Positions 37,702 to 47,205 are shown, counted from the first letter of the stretch. The stretch: DNA of 64,000 bases from Flavobacteriales bacterium (GCA_023382455.1 JAHDVX010000019.1:1-64000), one strand, 5' to 3'. Program-made: numbers and translations. Notes: generated by a model from the letters alone, not told the origin.

Positions 37702-39501
37702 TCAGTACACGTTCAGGTCGAAGGGCATACGGGCTTGCAGGCCGCTGGAATTGCGCGCCTGCCGGGCTTTCTGGAAGGTGTCCAGCAGGGCCGCATCATC
37801 CCCGAAGGCCGCACGGGCCACCCATGCCTTGGCCTGTGCATCCAGGCTGGCACGCAGGGATTCCAGGAAGTCCATCTGCTCGGGGAAACCTACGATACGA
37901 TAGCCATCGGCTTCAAGGCCGGCCATGTTTGCGGCTTCCGCCGTGGCCGCTTCCAGGCCGCCCATCTCGTCCACCAGCCCGATGCGCAGGGCATCCGTGC
38001 CGGTCCACACGCGTCCCTGGCCGATACTGTCCACTTGGGCCACGGTCAGTCCCCGGCCTTCGGCCACGCGCTGGGTGAAGGTGGCGTAGAAGTTGTCGAT
38101 GAATTGCTGGATGATCGCCTTCTCCTCCGCCGTCAGCGGGCGGTTCACCGTCATCATGCCGGCGTACTTGTGTGTTTGCACGCCATCGAAGGTGAGGCCC
38201 AGCTTGTTGTTGAAGAAGCCCTGCATGTTGGGGATCATGCCGAACACGCCGATGCTGCCGGTGATGGTGGTGGGTTCCGCGTAGATCTTGTCCGCCGCGC
38301 AGCTGATGTAGTACCCGCCGCTGGCGGCCACGTCGCCCATGCTCACCACCACGGGCTTCACGGCCTTGGCCAGCACCACCTCGCGCCACATGATGTCGCT
38401 GGCCAGGCCGCTTCCTCCGGGGCTGTTCACCCGCAGCACGATGGCCTTCACCGTGGTGTCCTTGCGGGCTTTCCGGATGGCGGCACTGATGGTGGCCCCC
38501 CCGATGCTGCCCTCCTGGCTGTCCCCGTCGATGATGTCGCCTTGGGCATACACCACCGCCACCTTGGGCTTGTCCCAATTGCCGGAGGTGCCCGGCACGT
38601 ACGCCCGGGTGTATTTGGCGAGGCTCACGAATTCAATGTCCTTGTCCGGGTCCAGGCCCATGCGGGCTTTCACACCGTCCAGCGCCTGGTCGCGGTAGAT
38701 CAGGCTGTCCACCAGGCCCTGGGTCACGGCATCCTCGGCCCTGCGCACCAGCAAGCTGTCGGCAATGGCGTTCAGGCGGTCTGTGGCCATGCCGCGGTTT
38801 GCGCCGACATCACCCGTGTAGCTCGCCCAGATCCCATGCAGCAGGGCCGTGGTCTGAAGCTTGCTCTCCGGGCTCATGTCCTTCCGGGTGAAGGCCTCGC
38901 CGAAACTCTTGAACTTGTTGTCGCTGCCCCGGATGAACTGGACCTCGATGTCCAGCTTCTCGAAGAGCCCGGCGAAGAACATCTGCTCGCTGCGCAGGCC
39001 GCGGAAATCCAAGTCCCCTTGCGGCACCATCCACACCCGGTCGGCCACACTGGCCAGGTAGTAGCTCTTCTGGGTGTACATGTCGGCGAAAGCCACCACG
39101 GGCTTAGCGCTTTCCTGCTTGAACTCCTGCAGTTTGTCCCGGATCTCCTTCACCGTGGTGAGACCTGCGTTCACCAGCCCGAGGTCCAGGAAGACGCCCT
39201 TGATCCGGTCGTCGTGCTTGGCCTTTTCGATGCTGGCCAGGATGTCGTTCAGCCCCAGTCGGGAGTTGAATTTGAACGGCCCGAAATTGAGGTTCATGGG
39301 ATCCTTCTCCCCACGGTCCAGCACCTGCGGGCTGAGATCCACCATCAGTACGGACCCGTCCTTGATCGTGGACGGCTTGGCTTCCATGCTGAATGAACTG
39401 CCCAAGGCGGCGAGGCCGCCGATCAGCAGGATGATCAGCACCACCCCGATCAGCAAGGTGCCGAGCATGGAGGCGAGCATGAATTTCAGGAACTGGCGCA
39501 T
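37702..39501 (-). CDS. sppA: Signal peptide peptidase SppA, long form
   Basis: 599 aa, the size of the duplicated 67K-type SppA. An N-terminal membrane anchor (about 9-36) is followed by two ClpP-like domains. By comparison with E. coli SppA, the general-base Lys is Lys198 in NKFKSFGEAF of the first domain and the nucleophile is Ser394 in GDVAASGGYY of the second. The VNSPGGSG oxyanion loop is present at about 358-364. It degrades cleaved signal peptides in the inner membrane, fitting a cell with heavy protein export. A TACTTTTG box lies 27 bp upstream. Confidence 0.96.
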   Translation of the reverse strand: MRQFLKFMLASMLGTLLIGVVLIILLIGGLAALGSSFSMEAKPSTIKDGSVLMVDLSPQVLDRGEKDPMNLNFGPFKFNSRLGLNDILASIEKAKHDDRIKGVFLDLGLVNAGLTTVKEIRDKLQEFKQESAKPVVAFADMYTQKSYYLASVADRVWMVPQGDLDFRGLRSEQMFFAGLFEKLDIEVQFIRGSDNKFKSFGEAFTRKDMSPESKLQTTALLHGIWASYTGDVGANRGMATDRLNAIADSLLVRRAEDAVTQGLVDSLIYRDQALDGVKARMGLDPDKDIEFVSLAKYTRAYVPGTSGNWDKPKVAVVYAQGDIIDGDSQEGSIGGATISAAIRKARKDTTVKAIVLRVNSPGGSGLASDIMWREVVLAKAVKPVVVSMGDVAASGGYYISCAADKIYAEPTTITGSIGVFGMIPNMQGFFNNKLGLTFDGVQTHKYAGMMTVNRPLTAEEKAIIQQFIDNFYATFTQRVAEGRGLTVAQVDSIGQGRVWTGTDALRIGLVDEMGGLEAATAEAANMAGLEADGYRIVGFPEQMDFLESLRASLDAQAKAWVARAAFGDDAALLDTFQKARQARNSSGLQARMPFDLNVY

Positions 39502-39527
39502 GATGGGGGCAAGGAAATGGTTCGGGC

Positions 39528-39535
39528 CAAAAGTA
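39528..39535 (-). promoter_or_regulatory. Bacteroidota -7 element TACTTTTG (sppA)
   Basis: An exact TAnnTTTG match on the minus strand, 26 bp before the sppA start codon. Confidence 0.55.
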
Positions 39536-39613
39536 GAAGAAGCCGCATGCCCGGCGGGGCGCGATCACATGGGTGGGGCACAGGGCGGCTGGGCGGGGAC
39601 GAAATGCCGGTGC

Positions 39614-40864
39614 TCAGGCGCAGGAAAGGGTCATCACCGTGATCTCCGGCGGCATGCCCACGCGGCCGGGGAAGCCGAGGAAACCGAAGCCGCGGTTCAC
39701 ATACAACTGGAGTCCTTCCTTCTCATAAAGCCCGGCCCACTCCTCGTAGATCCACTGCGCAGGGCTGTACGTGTGCCCGTTGATGGTGAGTCCGAACTGC
39801 GCGCCGTGGGTGTGCCCCGCCAACATCAGGTCGATGCCGGTGGCGCGCACCTGGGCGTCCCAGTGCGTGGGGTCGTGGCTCATCAGCAGGCGGAACTTTG
39901 AGGGGTCCGTACCGGCCACGGCCTTGGCCAGGTCGCCGTATTGCTGGAAGCGGGTGCCCCAGTTCTGCACGCCGATCAAGGTGAACTGTTCGCCGTCCTG
40001 CTCGATCGGGAGATGCTCGTCCAGCAGCAGGCGGAAGCCCATGGTGCGGTGGTGTGCCTTCAGCCGGTCCAGGTTCGCCTCCTTGTCCGCGGCGCTGGCC
40101 CAGCCGGAATAGTCGCCGTAGTCATGGTTGCCCAGGATGGAGAATTTGCCGAGGCGCGCCTGGAGCTGGCCCACGGCCTGCAGCCAGGGCTCCACCTCCT
40201 CCGCGTAGTTGTTCACCAGGTCGCCGGTGAAGAGGATGAGGTCCGGTTTTTCCGCGTTGATCAGGTCGATGCCGTGCTGCACCACATCCGTGTCGGCGCT
40301 GAAGCTGCCGAGGTGCATATCGCTGATCTGCACGATGCGCAGGCCATCGAAGGCCTTGGGCAGCTTGGGCGAACGCACCGTCACGCGCGCCACGTTGAAA
40401 TTGCGCCATCCCCGGGTGAGGCCGTACAGCACGCCCGCGAAGGGAATGGTGGCCAGCGCCAGGCCCAATTGCGACAGGAAGCGCAGCCGGCCGGGGTCAT
40501 GCGCGTCGGTGGCCGCCCCAGGTGCCAGTTTGCCCCATGACCAGCGGAACAGCTCCAGCAGGTCCTCCAGTCCGTGGAACAGGATGATCACCAGCTTGGG
40601 CAGCAGCAGCAGGATGAAGACGCCGATCACCGTGTACAGAAAGGCACGGTTCTGCGCCGAGTGCAGTTCATTCAACCGGGAAGACGCGAAGACGATCAGG
40701 GCGAGAACACCGATGCTGGCGGCCCAGTAGACGATGCGCACCGTGCGTTGCAACGTGGTGCTGCGCAATGCAAGAGCCGTATGGATGCCGCGCCAGGCGT
40801 ACCAGTCGATCGCCAGGAGCACCAGGAGCACTAGCGCAAAGCGAAGCAGGAAGGAGAGGGACAT
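39614..40864 (-). CDS. Membrane-anchored metallophosphoesterase (YkuE-like)
   Basis: 416 aa. Residues 1-150 contain four hydrophobic helices. The C-terminal calcineurin-like domain has all metal-binding motifs: DMHLGS, FTGDLVNN, LGNHDYGD, MSHDP and AGHTHGAQFG. Related enzymes act on phospholipid or lipid A-type phosphoesters at the membrane; the substrate here is not known. The start codon lies four bases after a TTTG (ACCTTTG-CCCC-ATG), suggesting a leaderless transcript. Confidence 0.92.
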   Translation of the reverse strand: MSLSFLLRFALVLLVLLAIDWYAWRGIHTALALRSTTLQRTVRIVYWAASIGVLALIVFASSRLNELHSAQNRAFLYTVIGVFILLLLPKLVIILFHGLEDLLELFRWSWGKLAPGAATDAHDPGRLRFLSQLGLALATIPFAGVLYGLTRGWRNFNVARVTVRSPKLPKAFDGLRIVQISDMHLGSFSADTDVVQHGIDLINAEKPDLILFTGDLVNNYAEEVEPWLQAVGQLQARLGKFSILGNHDYGDYSGWASAADKEANLDRLKAHHRTMGFRLLLDEHLPIEQDGEQFTLIGVQNWGTRFQQYGDLAKAVAGTDPSKFRLLMSHDPTHWDAQVRATGIDLMLAGHTHGAQFGLTINGHTYSPAQWIYEEWAGLYEKEGLQLYVNRGFGFLGFPGRVGMPPEITVMTLSCA

Positions 40865-41371
40865 GGGGCAAAGGTCGGGAGCTGACGCGCATGTGGCAGC
40901 GATTTGTACCGCTGGCCGGTTCGATGGATGAATAGCCTGGAGCAGGGCCGGTCATCCATGGAATCTCCAACCGACGCCCAAGGCAAACATCCAAGAGTCT
41001 TCAAATGGCACGGACTGTTGAATGTCCAGGTTGAAGCCACAGGACGAATGCGCAAGGGCAGCACCGATTTCGTTGAGGAGGAATAGCCCATGCCATTCTG
41101 ACGAAAGGAGAGCCGGTGAAACGCTTGCTGCCGCAGCGCCCCGCTATTCTGCGGGGTTGGGCCGTGGTGGAAATCCTGCGTATTCGGGATACAGGGCGCG
41201 ACGTTGGGGTACTGGCCGTACGGATCCGGATTCCGGGCACGATGAAGCGGTTCAAAGGCAAGTACAACGCATGGGGTCAGGTGCAGCGTGGAAGCACGCG
41301 GAGGTGGCAAAAGGGATGGGCCGAATGCGATCTGGAAGCGTGTCGGTAACTTGCCCGGAAAATCGGAACCC
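40865..41371. other. 507-bp intergenic region without a supported gene
   Basis: Open frames here have no protein-like composition and no recognisable homology. A short perfect hairpin (CCCCGC, TATTCT loop, GCGGGG at 41139-41156) is the only clear structure; no T tract follows. Confidence 0.6.
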
Positions 41372-42814
41372 GTGAGAAATCGGTACATCGCCTACTTCAT
41401 AGGCGTCACCTTGAGCTGTCACGTCAATGGACAGTTGACTTGGCGCAAAACGTATGGCGGCCATGGAGTTGACAATGGCCGAAGCGTGAGGCAAGCCCCG
41501 GATGGCGGGTATGCGGTCCTGGGTTCCACAGGCAGCTTCGGTGCGGGAGGCAGCGACTTTTACCTGCTCAAGTTGTATCCCGATGGGGAGATCCAATGGT
41601 CCAGTACCTATGGTTCGGCCGGTATTGAGCAAGGCTACGGATTGCGTGCATTGCCGGACGGTTTTGCCTTGGTCGGTTTCGCATCCGGTGATGGCGATTA
41701 TCAGGGCATGCTGGTCCGCACGGATGCGGATGGCGGACAGCTTTGGCAGCGGAATTACGGCAGCCAGGATTGGGATTTCCTGTATTCCATCGACACGGCG
41801 GCCAGCGGGTTCTTCCTAGCGGGCAAAACTTACACCGGTGATGGATATGGTGATGCTTGGCTGCTGCGGACGGACGTGAACGGCGATACCCTGTGGACAC
41901 GCCACTTCGGCACCGCGTTCGACGATGAGGCCCGGGATGTCAAGGCCACACCGGATGGCGGGTGCATCGTGGCCGCAATCTTGGGAAACGCGGACGGGAC
42001 CACGGATGCTGCACTGGTGAAGTTCAGCGCGGCCGGGGGGGAGGAATGGCGAAGCGTGCTGGGCGGGGCATCCGATGACCGGGGTGAGGGCGTGGCGCTG
42101 ACCACCGACGGTGGATACGTTTTAGGCGGCTCAACCAAGAGCTATTCGGAGTACAGCGAGATGCTTTTGGCCAAGGTGGCCTATGACGGCACCTCCACGT
42201 GGGTACAGCATATCGGACAGATTGCGGATTGGATGGGCCGGGGGATCGTGGAGAGGGAGGATGGAGGCCTGATGCTGGTGGGCTTCACCGAGGCATTCGG
42301 CAACGGGGGAAAGGATGCCTACCTGCTGTACACGGATTCTGCCGGATTCTTCGAGCAAGGGCGCACCTACGGTGGAACGGAGGATGATGAAGGTTGGGCC
42401 GTGGAGCCGGCCAGCGACGGTGGCGTGATCATCGCGGGGGAGAACAGCAGTGTGGGCCCGGGCCCCTTGGCAGTTTATGTGGTGAAGGGGGATACGGTCG
42501 GGATGACGGTGAGCCAGCAGGATGACCCCGTGGTCGACCCCTTGCCGGTGAATGAGCTCGGGCACAGGTCCATCCTCGGGATCAACCCCAACATCGTCCG
42601 TGTAGGCGGCTTGATGCGCATTGCAGGAATTGCAGGGGGCAGGGCTGTTGCACGGATCATCGGGGTGAACGGTGCTGTGTGGAAGGAGATTCCGGTCGTG
42701 TCCGATGGGGATGTGTCGATCCAGGTTCCGGACCTCGCGCCGGGCTTGTATCTCCTGAAGCTCATCACGGCCGACGGTCGGGTGGGCGAAGGAAAATTCA
42801 TCGTACTGAACTGA
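41372..42814 (+). CDS. Secreted propeller-repeat protein, T9SS type A
   Basis: 480 aa from a GTG at 41372, chosen because it gives a signal peptide (MRNRYIAYFIGVTLSCHVNGQ); the longer frame from 41288 has a non-protein-like N-terminus. About six repeats of about 50 residues follow, each of the form TYGG-x-D-x-G-x-V ... PDGGYxVxG ... GSxDxYLLKxDxxGxxxW, as in large families of Bacteroidota secreted beta-propellers. The C-terminal 80 residues (ILGINPNIVRVGG, VNGAVWKE, LAPGLYLLKL) form a type A sorting domain with an N-P-N variant of the usual PNP. It has no visible catalytic site. Confidence 0.85.
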   Translation: MRNRYIAYFIGVTLSCHVNGQLTWRKTYGGHGVDNGRSVRQAPDGGYAVLGSTGSFGAGGSDFYLLKLYPDGEIQWSSTYGSAGIEQGYGLRALPDGFALVGFASGDGDYQGMLVRTDADGGQLWQRNYGSQDWDFLYSIDTAASGFFLAGKTYTGDGYGDAWLLRTDVNGDTLWTRHFGTAFDDEARDVKATPDGGCIVAAILGNADGTTDAALVKFSAAGGEEWRSVLGGASDDRGEGVALTTDGGYVLGGSTKSYSEYSEMLLAKVAYDGTSTWVQHIGQIADWMGRGIVEREDGGLMLVGFTEAFGNGGKDAYLLYTDSAGFFEQGRTYGGTEDDEGWAVEPASDGGVIIAGENSSVGPGPLAVYVVKGDTVGMTVSQQDDPVVDPLPVNELGHRSILGINPNIVRVGGLMRIAGIAGGRAVARIIGVNGAVWKEIPVVSDGDVSIQVPDLAPGLYLLKLITADGRVGEGKFIVLN

Positions 42815-42849
42815 GGGGTCAATACCTCGGCACCCGTTCCTTTGTACCC

Positions 42850-43722
42850 ATGCCGTTGAGCCGCATGCAACCCTCGGTCTTCACCGTGGACGTGGAGGAG
42901 TGGTTCCACATCCTCGACGTGCCCTCCACGCCGCCATTGAGCGAGTGGGCGGGCCTGCCCAGCCGGGTGGAGGCCAGCTTCCGCAGCATGCTGGAGGTGT
43001 TCGCGGAGAAACGGGTGCGCACCACGCTATTCTTCCTGGCCTGGGTCGCCGAGCGCTATCCGCACCTGGTGCGCGAGGCCGTGGCGGGCGGGCACGAGAT
43101 CGCCTCGCACGGCTACGCGCACGAACTGGTGTACCGGCAGGACCGCGCCACCTTCCTGGCGGATATCACCAAGGCGAAGGACATCATTGAGCAGGCGGCA
43201 GGCCAGCCGGTTCGCGGCTACCGGGCGCCGGGCTTCTCGGTGACGGCGGAAACGCCCTGGTTCTTCGATGCCGTGGCCGAGGCCGGCTACCGCTACGATT
43301 CCTCGGTCTTCCCCGGCGAGCGCGGCCATGGCGGCCTGCCCGGCGCCAAGGCCGAGCCGCACCTCATCACCACGGCGCACGGCGACCTGGTGGAATTCCC
43401 CATGGCACTTTCCAGCCTGTTCGGCAAGCCGATGTTCTTCTTCGGCGGCGGCTACCTGCGCTTCTTCCCGTACCGGCTCATGCTGGCCAAGGCCAAGGAT
43501 GTGTTGAAGGAGAACCGACCGGTGGTGTTCTACCTGCACCCGCGCGAGGTGGATCCCGGCCACCCGCGGCTGGCCATGAGCGCCAAGCGCCGCTTCATGA
43601 CCTACCACAACCTGCGCAGCACCATGCCCAAGATGCGGCGTTTGCTGCAGGACCTGCCGATGACCACCTTCGGGGAGCTGGTGGATGCCGGCATCGCGGC
43701 CCGAACGCCGATGCGCGCATGA
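42850..43722 (+). CDS. Polysaccharide deacetylase family protein
   Basis: 290 aa from the ATG at 42850. A NodB-type fold: FTVDVEEWFH holds the catalytic/metal Asp, ASHGYAHEL the H-x3-H metal pair and GYRAPGFSVT the next motif. The start and the C-terminal FYLHPREVDPGHPR resemble the deacetylase subfamily found in exosortase-linked exopolysaccharide loci. It removes N-acetyl groups from a surface polysaccharide or its precursor. It opens the glycan cluster, and its stop overlaps the next glycosyltransferase by 4 bp. Confidence 0.93.
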   Translation: MPLSRMQPSVFTVDVEEWFHILDVPSTPPLSEWAGLPSRVEASFRSMLEVFAEKRVRTTLFFLAWVAERYPHLVREAVAGGHEIASHGYAHELVYRQDRATFLADITKAKDIIEQAAGQPVRGYRAPGFSVTAETPWFFDAVAEAGYRYDSSVFPGERGHGGLPGAKAEPHLITTAHGDLVEFPMALSSLFGKPMFFFGGGYLRFFPYRLMLAKAKDVLKENRPVVFYLHPREVDPGHPRLAMSAKRRFMTYHNLRSTMPKMRRLLQDLPMTTFGELVDAGIAARTPMRA

Positions 43723-44789
43723 AGAAGGTCCTTTTCCTCTACACCGAAACGGCCCCGTACTTCATGGCCTGCGTGGAGCGGGCCGTGAAGGACCACGGCG
43801 TGGAGGTGCACATCGTGCGCTGGCCGGTGAACGAGGAGGCGCCCTTTGACCTGAAGCCCGTGGACGGCATCACGGTGCATGCGCGGGACAGCTTCAATGC
43901 CGCCTCGCTGCGCCGCTTCGCCAACAACCTGCGGCCGGACATCATTCTTGCCAGCGGCTGGGTGGACAAGACCTACCTGCAAGTGTGCCGCGATGCACGC
44001 AAACGAGGCACACCCACCGTGATGTGCAGCGACACGGCCTGGCGAGGCGGCCTGCGCCAATGGGCGGCGGTGGGCATGGGGCGCTTGTGGCTGCACCGCA
44101 CCTTCAGCCATGCCTGGGTGACGGGCGAGGCCCAAGCGATGTACGCGTCCTTCCTGGGCTTCCCGCGTCGACGCGTGAAGACCGGGTTTTATGCCGCCGA
44201 CTTGGACCATTTCGCGCCGCTGGCCAACCGGTTCGGCGCAGCCAAGGCGGCGCGTTTCCCGCACCGCTTCCTCTGCGTGGCACGCTACATCCCCGCCAAG
44301 GGCCACCAATACCTGGTGGAGACCTTCGCGGAACTCTGCGATGCCGGACAGGCGGGTGACTGGGAGCTGTGGTGCATCGGCACCGGTGAGCTGCACCCCA
44401 TGGCGCACAGCCATCCGCGCATCAAGCACCTCGGTTTCGTGCAGGCAGATGAAGTATGGCGGTATATGGAGCAGAGCGGTGTATTCATCCTGCCCAGCCT
44501 GTACGAGCCTTGGGGCGTGGTGGTGCATGAGCATGCGGCCGCTGGCTTTCCGCTGCTGCTCAGCGATGCGGTGGGTGCCCGCCACCGGTTTCTGGAGGAA
44601 GGGCGGAACGGCCACTGCTTCATCGCGGGCGACAAGGAGAGCCTGCGCAAGACCTTTGGGAAGGTGATCGCCACACCGGACGGTGAACTGTTGGCCATGG
44701 GTCGGCGCAGCGCGGAATTGGCGCTCGGTTGGGGCCCCGGGCAATGGGCGGCAACGTTGATGGAACTGATCACCTCCGGCGATGAGTAA
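43719..44789 (+). CDS. Glycosyltransferase family 4 (GT-B fold)
   Basis: 356 aa. The C-terminal half carries the GT4 hallmarks: FLCVARYIPAKGHQYLVETFAEL, and the E-x7-E motif in PSLYEPWGVVVHEHAAAGFPLLLSD. It transfers a sugar from a nucleotide donor to a growing surface glycan on the cytoplasmic side. Overlaps at both ends (4 bp and 8 bp) tie it to the deacetylase and the next transferase. Confidence 0.93.
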   Translation: MKKVLFLYTETAPYFMACVERAVKDHGVEVHIVRWPVNEEAPFDLKPVDGITVHARDSFNAASLRRFANNLRPDIILASGWVDKTYLQVCRDARKRGTPTVMCSDTAWRGGLRQWAAVGMGRLWLHRTFSHAWVTGEAQAMYASFLGFPRRRVKTGFYAADLDHFAPLANRFGAAKAARFPHRFLCVARYIPAKGHQYLVETFAELCDAGQAGDWELWCIGTGELHPMAHSHPRIKHLGFVQADEVWRYMEQSGVFILPSLYEPWGVVVHEHAAAGFPLLLSDAVGARHRFLEEGRNGHCFIAGDKESLRKTFGKVIATPDGELLAMGRRSAELALGWGPGQWAATLMELITSGDE

Positions 44790-45921
44790 GCCCCGCATCC
44801 TCGTGTTCATCGACTGGTACCTGCCGGGCTTCAAGGCCGGTGGGCCGGTGCGCAGCGTGGCCAACCTGGTGGACCGTCTGCGCGACCGTGTGGACTTCCA
44901 CATTGTGACGCGCAACACGGATTACACGGAGACGGTACCCTATCCGGGCATCGGGCCGGACCGATGGACCACATTGCCGGGCGGCGAAAAGGTGTGGTAC
45001 GCATCGGCCCAAGGCACCGGCCGCAAGGCATGGAACCGCCTACTGAAGGAGGAGGCTTGGGATGCGGTCTACATCAACGGCATGTATTCGTGGTGGTACA
45101 GCATCCTGCCGCTGTGGATGGCGCGGCGGACATCAGCCATGCGCGTGGTGGCGGTAAGGGGCATGCTGGCCAGCGGGGCCATGCAGCACGGGGCCGTGAA
45201 GAAACTGCTCTTCCTGACGATGGCGCGGGTGCTGGACTTGTACAGGAATGTGCGCTTCCAGGCCACCAATGCGGAAGAGGCCCGGGATGTCAAGTTGTAT
45301 ATCCACAAGCACGCTGACGTGCATGTGGTGCCCAACTTGGCGCGCAAGGCCGCGGTGGAGGTCCGCCCGGTCACCAAGGAGCAGGGGGCGGTGAAACTGC
45401 TGAGTATCGCGCGGATCGCCGTGGAGAAGAACACGCTGGTGGCCATTGAGAGCTTGCGGAAGGTCACCGGACGCGTCACCTTTCATATCTACGGGGCCAT
45501 GTATGATGAGGCGTACTGGGCCCGGTGCCGGGAGGCCATCGGCCGGTTGCCGGCCAACGTGGAAGTGGTGTGGAAGGGCACCGTGCCGCCCGAGCAGGTG
45601 CATCAGGTATTGGCGGAGCATCATGCCCTGTTCATGCCCAGCGCCGGCGAGAACTTCGGCCACACCATGTTGGAATCACTTTGTGCGGGCCGGCCGCTAC
45701 TGATCAGCGACCGCACGCCTTGGCGCAACCTGGAGGCGGACCACGCCGGTTGGGACCTGCCGCTGGACCGCCCTGGGGCATTTTCCGAAGCAGTGGAGAG
45801 CATGAGTGCCATGGACCAGGCGGAGTACAATGCATGGTCGGCCGGGGCATCCGAACGCGGAAAGCGCTATTTGGCCGATGAAGGACCTGTGGAAGCGAGC
45901 CTGAAGCTCTTTCAGCCATGA
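44782..45921 (+). CDS. Glycosyltransferase family 4
   Basis: 379 aa. The N-terminal VFIDWYLPGFKAGGPVRSVANLVDRL is a typical acceptor-side start of GT4 enzymes. The donor half has LSIARIAVEKNTLVAIESL and FMPSAGENFGHTMLESLCAGRPLLISD, with the E-x7-E glutamates in GENFGHTMLE. It is the third gene of the exopolysaccharide unit; sugar specificity is unknown. Confidence 0.92.
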   Translation: MSKPRILVFIDWYLPGFKAGGPVRSVANLVDRLRDRVDFHIVTRNTDYTETVPYPGIGPDRWTTLPGGEKVWYASAQGTGRKAWNRLLKEEAWDAVYINGMYSWWYSILPLWMARRTSAMRVVAVRGMLASGAMQHGAVKKLLFLTMARVLDLYRNVRFQATNAEEARDVKLYIHKHADVHVVPNLARKAAVEVRPVTKEQGAVKLLSIARIAVEKNTLVAIESLRKVTGRVTFHIYGAMYDEAYWARCREAIGRLPANVEVVWKGTVPPEQVHQVLAEHHALFMPSAGENFGHTMLESLCAGRPLLISDRTPWRNLEADHAGWDLPLDRPGAFSEAVESMSAMDQAEYNAWSAGASERGKRYLADEGPVEASLKLFQP

Positions 45922-46018
45922 ACTTTCCCGCCCCCATGCGGACCCCAGCTGGTTCAACAACGCTGATCATCCACGTGAAGACCCAAAGGCTTTCCGGCTT
46001 CCAATGGATGTGCCGGCA

Positions 46019-46026
46019 TATCTTTG
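46019..46026 (+). promoter_or_regulatory. Bacteroidota -7 element TATCTTTG (toxin-antitoxin)
   Basis: An exact TAnnTTTG match 24 bp before the antitoxin ATG; it shows that the module has a promoter of its own inside the glycan cluster. Confidence 0.6.
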
Positions 46027-46050
46027 AAGCATTGGTATCAGATCAGCACC

Positions 46051-46233
46051 ATGGCTGAAAGGACCAGGGATAAACACACGAGGTCCCGCTCAATCGGGAG
46101 AAAGCCCACGATCACCAGGGTGAGACGAAAGTCCAAGCCGACAGGGGTGAGCGTGCTGGACTTGGTAGGGACGATCGAATTGACCGTGGACCCAGTGGAG
46201 TACCAACGTGCCATCAGGGATGAGTGGAAGTGA
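46051..46233 (+). CDS. Candidate antitoxin of a PIN toxin module
   Basis: 60 aa from the ATG at 46051; a TTG at 46024 is in frame but lies within the -7 box. The N-terminal half is very basic (RTRDKHTRSRSIGRKPTITRVRRKSK) and probably disordered or DNA-binding. The C-terminal half (SVLDLVGTIELTVDPVEYQRAIRDEWK) is a short acidic/hydrophobic segment of the type that blocks a PIN toxin groove. No AbrB, RHH or Phd fold is apparent. It overlaps the toxin gene by 14 bp. The antitoxin role is inferred from size, order and overlap. Confidence 0.7.
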   Translation: MAERTRDKHTRSRSIGRKPTITRVRRKSKPTGVSVLDLVGTIELTVDPVEYQRAIRDEWK

Positions 46234-46594
46234 CCTGCTGGTTGACACGAACATCATCATCTTGACGTTGGGCGGGAGCAAACGCTTGGCGGAATACGTG
46301 GAGGGCAAAAGGCTTTTTATTTCCGTGATCAGCGAGATAGAGGCCTTCGGCTATCCCGGATTGACGGCGAAAGGGCGCAAGCAGGTGGAGGCCTATGTGG
46401 GCCGTTGCACGGTATTGGGCCTTACCGACAAGGTGAAGGATGAGACCATCGCGATCCGTGCCAGGTACCGGTCGAAGGTTCCCGATGCCATCATCGCAGC
46501 AACCGCTTGGACATTCGGATTGACCTTGTTGACGGCTGACAAGGGGTTTGTGAAGTTGGCAGAGATCATTGAGGTTGACTTGTTCAGCCAGTAA
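46220..46594 (+). CDS. PIN-domain ribonuclease toxin (VapC-like)
   Basis: 124 aa from the ATG at 46220; a GTG at 46208 is an alternative. The PIN active-site acids are in place: Asp9 in LLVDTN, Glu41 in ISEIEAFG, Asp89 in KVPDAIIAATA and Asp107 in LLTADKGF. It should cleave RNA when free of its antitoxin. The pair sits between two GT genes and the WcaF-like gene on the same strand, probably an insertion into the exopolysaccharide cluster. Confidence 0.9.
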   Translation: MSGSDLLVDTNIIILTLGGSKRLAEYVEGKRLFISVISEIEAFGYPGLTAKGRKQVEAYVGRCTVLGLTDKVKDETIAIRARYRSKVPDAIIAATAWTFGLTLLTADKGFVKLAEIIEVDLFSQ

Positions 46595-46602
46595 CGGCCC
46601 CC

Positions 46603-47205
46603 ATGAACTCCTCCCGCCCCCGCGCCGACCTCAGTCGTTTCAACAACGCGGACTTCCCGTTGGGCGCGGGCTTCATCAAGCGTACGCTGTGGTATTTCAC
46701 CAATGCGGTCTTCTTCATAAATCCGCTGTTCCCGTTCCGCTCGCCCAAGCCCTGGCTGCTGCGCCTCTTCGGCGCCAAGGTGGGGCGGGGCGTGGTGATC
46801 CACCCCGGCGTGAACATCAAGTTCCCTTGGAAGCTCCGCATCGGCGACCATGTGTGGATCGGCCAACGGGCCTGGCTGGACAACATCGACCAGCTCACCA
46901 TTGAAAGCAATGTGGTGATCAGCCAGGGGGCCATGCTCATCCTTGGCAGCCACGACTACAAGCGGCCGGACTACCCCACGCTGAGCGGTCCGGTGGTGCT
47001 GGAGGAAGGCAGCTGGGTGGGGGCCGGCGCCATGGTGCTGGGCGGCGTCACCTTGAAAAGCCATGCCTTGTTGTCCGCGGGCAGCGTGGCGGGGAAAAGC
47101 CTCAAGGCCTGGACCATCTATAGAGGCAACCCGGCGGAGCCTGTGCGGGAGCGGACCATGACGGATGAAGGGGAATCCCTGCAACGGTTGACGCAGGCGG
47201 AATGA
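46603..47205 (+). CDS. WcaF-like colanic acid-type acetyltransferase
   Basis: 200 aa. The N-terminal ADLSRFNNADFPLGAGFIKRTLWYFTNAVFF is typical of WcaF homologues. The rest is a left-handed beta-helix of hexapeptide repeats (VGRGVVIHPGVNIKF, IGDHVWIGQRAWL, LEEGSWVGAGAMVLGGV) with the catalytic-type His in LGSHDYKRPDYP. It would O-acetylate sugars in the exopolysaccharide. A 4-bp overlap links it to the next gene. Confidence 0.92.
   Translation: MNSSRPRADLSRFNNADFPLGAGFIKRTLWYFTNAVFFINPLFPFRSPKPWLLRLFGAKVGRGVVIHPGVNIKFPWKLRIGDHVWIGQRAWLDNIDQLTIESNVVISQGAMLILGSHDYKRPDYPTLSGPVVLEEGSWVGAGAMVLGGVTLKSHALLSAGSVAGKSLKAWTIYRGNPAEPVRERTMTDEGESLQRLTQAE

Noticed and set aside
40865-41371. Short basic-protein frames on both strands between the metallophosphoesterase and the secreted propeller gene
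   Set aside because: Arg/Pro/Ser-rich, no conserved-looking motif, no clear promoter or start; not supported as genes.
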